From Taxillus chinensis (Eukaryota; Streptophyta; Magnoliopsida; Santalales; Loranthaceae), in assembly GCA_023512835.1 (NCBI GenBank), contig CM042088.1:6006078-6070077 (forward strand): DNA of 64,000 nt, given 5' to 3'. The first letter of the stretch is position 1; the number at the start of each line of letters is the position of its first letter. The notes beneath the pieces are model-generated. The model did not search any database, was not told the origin of the DNA, and worked only from the letters and a program-made list of their open reading frames with translations. Below are positions 57,477-64,000 of this stretch, in pieces. The position numbers and the translations under genes were made by a program.

Positions 57477-58935
57477 GCTTCCTTAGCCTTTGAGGATAAG
57501 GCATAGGAGGTTGATACGGTGCTGGCTTTACATTTTTAGGCTGACTAGCTACCGCCTTTTCCTTCTCTTGCTACCCAGCACTGCTCTCTCCCGTTCTTCT
57601 TCGTTATCCTTTGTTGATTCTGCCATAGTATTCTTTTCTCCAACATCAATTGAGGTTTCCTCTCTTTCTTTAGGCTAAAGCTCTTTCCCACTTCTGAGCA
57701 TTATAGCCTTACAATGCTCTCTTGGGAAGCTATTTGATGAAGAGGGCTTCACTGCATTTGCTAGTTGACCTATTTGCTGTTCTATATTCTTCATAGATGT
57801 TCCTAGGTCTTGAATAGAGATGGTAAGGGATTCAATTCTTGTTTCTCCTCTACTCAATTGGTCAGTTGCCTGCTTAGCAAATTTGTAGAAAAAATTCCTC
57901 ATTTCTTTATCTTTGGCTTTCTCTTTGTCCTCCTCCTTCTGCTATGGAGGTCTTTGAAATTCTTGAGGGAGTTGATTATTAGGTTGAGATCCTTCACCAT
58001 AGTGTGGCGCTCCATAGGTTTGAGCTTTGTTCTGCCTCTGCCACACATATGGTTGCTGAGCACTTCCCTGCCCTTACTGATTCTGATAATTATTTGAAGA
58101 GGCAGGATTCTGATATTGGCGCTGATATCCACCGTTGTTTCCAACATACAAAGTATCCTCCTGAGCTGGGTCTGATGTGCCTTCTCCTCCAGTATTTTGT
58201 TCTACTCTCCCTTCCATCCGTACAGACATGACTGATATTTGTTCAGTCAGCATGTTAATCTTTTTGGTTAACTCATCAAGTTGGTTTGAGTTAGAAAGTG
58301 CAGCTACACACTCTGATTTGGAATGTGTTTGTCTGTCAGTGGACCATTGGCAATTTGACATTGCCATCCTCTCAAGCAACTCCAGTGCATTTGTCGGTTC
58401 CATCATCATGAAGGCTCCACCAGCTGCTGCATCAACCATGTTTCTGATTGAAGGTTGTAGGCCCATGAAGGACTCTACCTGCAACCATTCAGGTCTTCCA
58501 TGGTTAGGACAATGCCTAACCAAGTCCTTAAACCTCTCCCATGCTTCATAGAGAGATTCATCAGTGTGCTAGCTGAATTGGCTTATTTAGCTCCTCAGGT
58601 GCATCACTCTTGAAGGCGGGAAGCATTTTTAAAGAAATTTCTTCACCATTTGATCCCAGGTAGTAATGCTCCCTGTTGGTAATGACTGAAACCAGCCCAG
58701 CGCTCTATCCCTCAACGAAAAGGGAAAGAGTCGCAGCTTTATCGTGTCATCTGTTACACCATTGATTTTGATCGTGTCCCATATTTGCAAGAATCTCACT
58801 AGATGATTGTGAGGATCATCCAACGCTAATCCTCGAAATGCTTCTTGCCCAACCATCTGCAGCATCGCAGGCTTTAGCTCAAAGTTATTTGCTTGGACCG
58901 GCACCCTTCTAATGAAGGTGTGCTTGGCCACCTAG
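57477..58935 (-). pseudogene. gag of Ath-F
   Basis: 58931-58629 reads RVPVQANNFELKPAMLQMV, LRLFPFSLRDRALGWFQSL and TTWDQMVKKFL. The next frame pieces (58523-58074, 57902-57675) contain VRHCPNHGRPEWLQVESFM, VDAAAGGAFMMMEPTNALEL, and the C-terminal motif HCKAIMLRSGKEL typical of Athila Gag-Pol. The start of gag is missing: homology ends near 58935. Confidence 0.9.
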
Positions 58936-60025
58936 AGGGGTCTACGGTTCCAGAGAATAGGTTCGGGAGTCGGTTACATGTGGGGAAGGAAGAAGTATTC
59001 TTGCAGCCCCACAATGGGGTAGTTTTATTTAGAAAAATAGAATGTTATTCTTTCGTTTTATCTGGGAAAACAGAAAGAAAGTCAGTAGTATGAAGAGCAC
59101 GACATGGAGCTCGGATTCATTACCACAATTGTTGTTGGCTAGGCGGCGAAGATATAAGCATAGGGCTTAATCCCATAGCCATCGGTGCCTAGATTTGTTT
59201 AAAAAGAACCTGGGGTTTTATCTTAGAAAATGAAAAAACCAGGGTCTGGTGACATGAAGAGCATACTGTGAAGTTGTCCAAGTGGCAAGGATATGAGCAT
59301 AAAAGCTCAATCCCATGGCCACCGGGCCTCTAAAACGATTCTTGTATTTTTGAATAAAAAGATAAGATTCTTGATGTAGTTTACGATGAAGAATGTGAGA
59401 GAGAAGGGAATAAAAACCTCAAAATCGGAGTTGATGTTCCTACTAGTGCCTTACTCCCTCCTTTGAATGTTTGAAGAATGTGAGGATAAAATCCCGCAAA
59501 GGTGGCGAGAGATATCTATTTGTTAGCTCCTGTCAGCAAGAATTTGTTCCAAGAATAGCACCACGTTTCCCTCGTTTCAGAAATGGGAACCCAGAATTTG
59601 CAAGCTGCTTTTTGGGATTTCACCCGTCGGATTCTTGAACTCCCTACTGAACTCTCTATATGGCCAGAAGCTAACCTCTCATTATCCCCCCCGTTTCTTT
59701 TCCTTTCTATTGAGCAGATGACCATTTTATAGAGGTTTTTGGAGGGGACAGACAGCTACTTGGGAAGTTGAAGAATTAAATGATGGAATTTTCGAGTTCC
59801 CAGGCATCAATAGCAGGTCCCAAAAATGACATATGCTTTTACGAGGTGAAAACAAGTCCCCAGGCGTTGAATAATGCATTTTCGAGAGTCCAGCCTTTAA
59901 AACACGTGTTTTGAGTTGTTAAATTCAATTCCGAGAAAAGTAGTGCTTACTTTACTGTGCACTTAAAAGAGGAGCAAAACGGCGTCATTTTGGAGTTTCC
60001 ATCCGAAGCCTACGGGGTCGAAGGT
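58936..60025 (-). other. Unassigned LTR-like sequence with U3 signals
   Basis: No ORF with known domain. On the minus strand: an ACGT-centred near-palindrome CAAAACGGCGTCATTTTG around 59977-59994, a perfect palindrome AAAACACGTGTTTT at 59899-59912 and a TATA-like TATAAAATGG (complement near 59728-59737). From 59085 to 59335 two diverged copies of a roughly 150-bp segment (ATGAAGAGCA to CCATGGCCACCGG) are seen. I read it as part of one or more LTRs. Confidence 0.45.
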
Positions 60026-60262
60026 CGCATGGTTGCCTCGCAGGGTGAAGGTCGTAGGTTGCCTCGCAGGGTCAAAGGTCGTAGGTTGCCTCTCAGGGTC
60101 AAAGTTCGTAGGTTGCCTCGCGGGGTCGAAGGTCGTAGGTTGCCACGCAGGGTTAAAGGTCGTAAGTTGCCACGCAGGGTTGAAGGTCGTAGCTTTCCTC
60201 GCAAGGTCGAAGGTCTTAGGTTGCCTCATAGGGTTGAAGGTCGTAGGTTGCCTTGTAGGGAC
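60026..60262. repeat. 27-bp minisatellite, about 8.7 units
   Basis: Units begin CGTAGGTTGCCTCGCAGGGT and end AAAGGT or GAAGGT, 27 bp each with 1-5 changes between neighbours. The unit is a multiple of three, so long frames with no stops arise on both strands; these are not genes. Confidence 0.93.
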
Positions 60263-60410
60263 TTCGAAACTGCGATTGCGAGGCTTCGAGGCTGCGACTG
60301 TGAGGCTACGAGGTTGCGACTACGAGGGTTCAAGGCTGCTACTGCGAGGCTTCGAGACTGCGACTGTGAGGCTTTGAGACTGCGACGGCAAAGGCATTGA
60401 CCGGCTTTTC
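60263..60410. repeat. Degenerate short repeats (GAGGCTTCGAGACTGCGAC type)
   Basis: Six or so imperfect units of about 22-25 bp built from GAGGCT(A/T)CGAG and CTGCGACT. Similar words occur in the LTR-A copies and in right LTR-B. Confidence 0.8.
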
Positions 60411-61140
60411 GCAAGCTTGACTTTTCATGCCCAAAACCATTTTGGCCATAACTTCCTCATTTTAAGTCGGATTCAGGCACGGTCGAGTACGTTAGTCTCC
60501 AAATTTCGTCCTCTATCCTTTGGTGCTGATATTGGGGTATTTTGAGGTCTCTAGGAAATGGCTCTCACTCTTGGCCTTCTCTGCTGAGTTCGGTTGCGAT
60601 CTGGCTCAGTCAAAATGGGGTCCAACATAACTGAGATAGAATATGACACTACACTGGCACAAGCATACACCGCTCATCTAGACACAAGATCTCATACTAT
60701 AGGATAATGGAAATGGGGATTACCTACTGGGCATACGTGCTCACCTTACTTTATTTCTATTTCCTACAGGTTGTAGGGAGTAGCTGGTGGAGCCGTAGCG
60801 GAGCAGGATGGGACAACCTTGGTCTAGGTTTTTGTTCAATAGACTTCATTTGTTTACTATTTTGTTATTTTATTTTTCGCACATGGGTCCGTGGCAGTTG
60901 TATGAATCCTTTTTGGTGGGACTTATAAGTGAGTTATTTTGTGTGCTAGACATTTATGAAAATTGAATGCATTGTCATGCTTTTTAATAAATTTTGAATT
61001 TTATTCATTGGAGTGTACAATTATACCCATCCTGTAGTATTGTACAGGATTGCATCAGTCACTAACCCTTCGACTCCTGGAGTGGGCATGAGGAAGTCGC
61101 ATTCCTAGTTCTGTGATTTTCAGAATTTAGGGGCGTGATA
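60411..61140 (+). repeat. Right end of Gyp-C LTR
   Basis: Colinear with the last part of LTR-A2 in sparse motifs: TACCTACTGGGCATACGTGC (60719), ACATGGGTCCGTGGCA (60882) and GGGGCGTGATA at the end. Divergent enough to be another family. Followed by gtcat and Cop-1 RNase H. Confidence 0.65.
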
Positions 61141-61332
61141 GTCATGCAACCCAAAACCAAGCACATTGAAGTCAAACATTACTTCATTCGAGATCATGTG
61201 CTGAAAAAGGATATTTCCCTGGAGTACATATCCACTAATGACCAACTCACTGACATATTCACCAAACCACTACAAGAACCCAGGTTCAATAAACTTCTGA
61301 CTAAACTTGGCATGCTAGATTTAACCTCTTAA
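61141..61332 (+). pseudogene. RNase H C-terminal part of Cop-1
   Basis: 64 codons, VMQPKTKHIEVKHYFIRDHV to KLGMLDLTS and a stop, open throughout. It contains the RNase H and tail motifs TKHIEVKHYF, EYISTNDQLTDIFTKPL. It continues the protein interrupted at 17617 and has no start of its own. Confidence 0.92.
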
Positions 61333-61803
61333 ATTCTATTGCATGCCTTGTGTTTCATCTCAACTTTAATACCTGTGCATTAACATGAGTATGAGACTAG
61401 TAATGGCCATTTAGTTTTGCCATGATACTTAGAAATACCTAAGTGTGATTCACAACATCTTACTGCAGGTACTTGATAAATCACGTGAATGAGACTTGCT
61501 ACCTCTGAACCTGAGCATAAGTTATGTGTGTAATCTGTCATGAACCTTTATAAGTCACAATAGTGAAATGATTGCAATTCCATCTGTTCTTCATGCACAT
61601 GATATTCTTTCTTAAGTGTATATCTCTTGTGTGGTATTGCATTCATCAACTAGCCGGAACTATCGTATCTCTTGGTATCGTTGGTTGCATGGAAACGATC
61701 CACAATGATTCAATGCTCTGAGGATGACTGAGACATTAGCATAAGAGAATCATCAAAAGCTTATTACTTTCAAAAGAGCCAACACCTTATGACCCATATA
61801 AAT
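61333..61803 (+). other. 3' untranslated part of Cop-1
   Basis: No ORF of note. The Cop-1 3' LTR start was not found before Ath-G begins. A SIRE-like element could have an env-like ORF here, but I see none. Confidence 0.5.
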
Positions 61804-63308
61804 TGTGTCTATAGGTTTTGCAGCAAGTGCACTGGTCAAGTAATAAAATGGAGTATTAAGACTCCGGTTGTCGAACCCACAGGGAGGTAGCTAATGCTGT
61901 TAAGCAGCAAGCACTAAGCTAACAAGTTGTTTTTATGTCTGGACAATTGATTTTTGTTGGACAAATAATGTGAACGAAAGGTGATTAAATCAGAAAGTTG
62001 GCAAGCTATTGGTATAGAAATTTCAGTGATTAAGGATCTAGGGTCACAATGTTTACCACCCAATCGATTGTAATAGTCTGGTTATGGCTCTTGTTCTTGA
62101 TTTATGTTCTAGTTCACGTTCATGTTGATTATCTCCTACCTATCTTACATTTGGTCCATGCTAAGATAGATTTAAGGCTTTTATCTCATTTGGTCTATGT
62201 GAATAAAAGTGATCAAGATAGATAAACAATCTAATAGTTGCAGACTTGGTCCATCATGCAATATTAAATCTAATTCACTAGTGTTCCACCCTAGACAAGG
62301 GCTAAGATTACCTAATTATGCATAAACTAGGCATTTCCATTCAAGCAAATGAATTAAACAAGAACTGAATTCTATTTTATTGAACAACCATAACCAAACC
62401 GACTACAATTTATTGGGGGCTACATTGCTCCCCTAGACTAACAAGACTACTCCATAATCATGACAAAAACAATAACAATCACAGGAAAGAACATGATTAC
62501 AGTACCAGGACAATAAAGGAAGACCCCAAGATGAACCAGGACTCCAGCCTCCAAAGACTCCGGCGTCTGCTGCCCAAACTCACTCCTTGCCAAGGACAAT
62601 CCGATCTTTTAGCAATGGCTATAGCTCTTTTCAGAACTCAGATCAGATTCTCCCACTCAAGATGATTTACAATGCCTCCAAAGACCCCTATTTATAGGTT
62701 TTAGTGGGCCAAATTAGGGTTACAAAAGGTGTGCCCTAATTATAAATGTGGTCGCAGCCAAAACGACGTCGTTTTGGTTAGTGACACTATTCGACGCTCT
62801 AGGCGAAATAAAACTCAAACTACACCAAATTTGACCCCAGTTCTTTAGAGGAAAATGATTAAAACAACAAAATACATCATTTGGAGCTTAAAAATGCTTG
62901 CACGTGAGAACGCACGTGAGAAGACCCTTTTCACGTGCAGCTCCAATTTGACTCAAATTTGCTCCAAAGCTTCCTATTGAGTTGTAGAAGGCATCCATGC
63001 AATAAAATCCTTGCACGTGAGAATGCACGTGAGAAAGCTTTTCACGTGCACCTTGATTTTGCCTTCATTTTGCTTCCATCTTCTTCCTATAGCTTCCTTG
63101 TGAGTTGATGGAGTGATCTAGCCAAAGTGTGTGGGAAAAGGTTGCTCCAAAACCTGCCAAAAACACTCAAAAAGTACTACTATACACCAGACAGGGTCTT
63201 CCTAGGGGTTAGAGCAAATATGTGGAAAATATCATGCAAATAGGGACAAAACATACGCTAAAACACCCTATATAAGGTCTAGGATAACGGCATAAATGCA
63301 CGTTATCA
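61804..63308 (-). repeat. 3' LTR of Ath-G (1505 bp)
   Basis: Plus-strand ends TGTGTCTATAGG and GCACGTTATCA. The right end matches the Ath-1 LTR end (TGATAACGTGC on the minus strand), while the left end differs. Length is almost equal to that of the Ath-1 LTR. The left edge is chosen at the TG before the GTGCACTGGTCAAG stretch and could be off by some bases. Confidence 0.8.
62689..63048 (-). promoter_or_regulatory. U3 promoter cassette of Ath-G
   Basis: Two G-box triplets (62901-62906, 62913-62918, 62932-62937; 63014-63019, 63026-63031, 63043-63048), then a perfect 20-bp palindrome at 62758-62777, then TATAAATA (complement at 62689-62696). Same order as in Ath-1. Confidence 0.7.
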
Positions 63309-63324
63309 AATTCCCCATACTTGA
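63309..63324 (-). other. Polypurine tract of Ath-G
   Basis: Minus strand AAGTATGGGGAATT next to the LTR start TGATAACG. Confidence 0.85.
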
Positions 63325-64000
63325 ACCTTTACTTGTCCTCAAGCAAAAAGAAATAAACACACAGTCAAACGGAAAAGAACGAATAAACGAACAAACAAGA
63401 GAGGCATGGTTTCCCAAGGCATACATTTCTATCATGATGAAGTAGACATTCCAATAGCTAAAAATGAATCATAAGTGAATCAAAACATGCCCTTACTATC
63501 AAGTCCAACAACCATGTAATATCGTTACTAACAGTTCAGATAGAAGCAAACATGCAAGGATAAAATGAACTTAGCTCCCCCTGAATGTCCTCACGAAGGT
63601 TAGAGCAGCCTTACTCAAATATAACTTTCTTTTCTCTCCTCTCAGGCCCTACTATCAATGCCTAACAACTAAGGGTTTACTCTTACACCCACTACTAGCT
63701 ATTGATTAAGTTTTTGCCAAGTAAACATGCGAGGTCCCCATGTACTCGTCAAGGAAAACACACACTCTATTCTACTTGATGATAAACACTGGGAGCTAAA
63801 GATTTAAGCTCACATTTGTGACACAAATTGCTCAGCAAAACAGCTTAGCCATTATGGCTGCAACACGAAAACAAAAACACATATAAACAGTAAGCCATTG
63901 TGGCTTTTATTCGGGCAAACACTTGTTTCTGTTTCTGTTTGTTTTTGTTGTTTTTTTGTTGTTTTTTTTTTCACACTTATTTTTAGTAATAACCTTACAA
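63309..64000 (-). other. Conserved 3' noncoding region of Ath-G
   Basis: Matches 997-1690 in blocks, including AAGCCATTGTGGCTT (63892-63906), AGCCATTATGGCT (63847-63859) and the start of AACCTTACAA at the window edge. No coding sequence seen. Confidence 0.78.

Larger units (their letters stand above)
46011..58935 (-). mobile_element. Ath-F: Athila-like fragment split by Tek-D
   Basis: Gag (58935-57477) and protease/RT start (47550-46011) on the minus strand are the two halves; the target duplication gcttc at 47546-47550 and 57477-57481 proves that Tek-D divided one element. LTRs are missing on both sides: gag is cut at 58935 and RT at about 46011. Confidence 0.88.
17618..61140 (+). mobile_element. 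Gyp-C: outer LTR element or solo LTR carrying all nested insertions
   Basis: The left end starts TGTAAAGACTC and the right end is GGGGCGTGATA, termini shared with family-A LTRs (TGTAAAGACTCG to GGGGCGTGACA), a Tekay/Del-type pattern. Both ends are flanked by gtcat. No gag or pol could be assigned to Gyp-C itself, so it may be a solo LTR whose two halves (17618 onward and about 60411-61140) were pushed apart by later insertions. The final A at 61140 where CA is expected suggests a C-to-T change. Confidence 0.7.
10496..61803 (+). mobile_element. Cop-1: SIRE-like Ty1/copia element, split by nested insertions
   Basis: Plus-strand order is LTR tail (10496-10556), Met-tRNA-type primer site, gag, protease, integrase, RT, RNase H up to 17617, then a 43.5 kb insertion, and the last 64 codons of RNase H at 61141-61332. 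Codons on each side of the insertion meet in frame once one copy of gtcat is removed. The copia order (integrase before RT) is clear. Motifs such as NNGKDYLNKFDAKLDDG resemble SIRE/Maximus elements; that lineage call is by eye. Ath-1 cut its left LTR and Ath-G lies in its 3' part. All genes are pseudogenes. Confidence 0.88.
61804..64000 (-). mobile_element. Ath-G: Athila-like element, 3' end only
   Basis: LTR 61804-63308 followed by internal noncoding sequence homologous to the 3' region of Ath-1 (997-1690). Minus strand, so the coding part lies to the right of the window. It inserted into the 3' part of Cop-1; the flank before the LTR is taaat. Confidence 0.85.

Noticed and set aside
60026..60262. 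Possible CRISPR-like array
   Set aside because: Units are directly adjacent with no unique spacers; a plant minisatellite.
59957..60400. 147-codon open frame with RRLPRRVKG repeats, and long frames on the other strand
   Set aside because: The 27-bp repeat unit is a multiple of three, so frames stay open by arithmetic. No domain, no start context, and other frames are equally long.

Overview
This window looks like nuclear heterochromatin or intergenic DNA from a flowering plant, probably a eudicot. Nothing in it is bacterial, and I found no convincing host gene, rRNA, tRNA or CRISPR array. Almost every base belongs to LTR retrotransposons or their debris: Athila and Tat lineages and Tekay/Del-like chromoviruses of Ty3/gypsy, two Ty1/copia elements (one SIRE-like), and a TRIM (miniature LTR element) pair. 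Lineages are called from the protein motifs and primer-binding sites I could read; no database was searched. The species cannot be named from this window.

Layout. (1) 1-10495: Ath-1, an Athila-like element on the minus strand, complete except that its left LTR starts outside the window. (2) 10496-17617 and 61141-61803: Cop-1, a SIRE-like copia element on the plus strand, cut in two inside its RNase H domain. (3) 17618-61140: a 43.5 kb block bordered by a 5-bp target duplication (gtcat), holding everything nested into Cop-1. Left to right it contains an LTR start (Gyp-C); the copia element Cop-2 (19264-25042); an Athila fragment with a Ulp1-like protease (Ath-2, 25043-26975); a chromovirus Tek-B on the minus strand (26982-41102) carrying a TRIM pair, two solo LTRs of family A and a SIRE-type LTR; a third family-A LTR (41103-43275); a Tat gag-protease fragment (Tat-E, 43276-46010); an Athila fragment (Ath-F, 46011-58935) split by a complete chromovirus Tek-D (47551-57476, duplication gcttc); LTR-like repeats (58936-60410); and the end of the Gyp-C LTR (to 61140). 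(4) 61804-64000: the left end of another Athila-like element, Ath-G, running off the window.

How it works together. Each autonomous family carries the usual order: LTR promoter, primer-binding site, gag, protease, reverse transcriptase/RNase H, integrase, polypurine tract, LTR. All coding regions are broken by stops or frameshifts, so nothing here is likely to move by itself. Many of the readable defects look like C-to-T or G-to-A changes, as expected for methylated DNA. Insertion order can be partly read: Cop-1 is the oldest host, the 43.5 kb block started with an insertion into it, Tek-D landed in Ath-F, Tek-B landed in a family-A LTR, and family-A solo LTRs plus the TRIMs then landed in Tek-B.

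Most unusual signals: two TRIM copies joined head to head and flanked by one 5-bp duplication, as if two U5 ends had been integrated together; a Ulp1/C48-type protease in the ORF3 position of the Athila family (seen in two copies); and a U3 promoter cassette (paired G-boxes, an ACGT-centred palindrome, then TATA) repeated in LTRs of elements from different clades.
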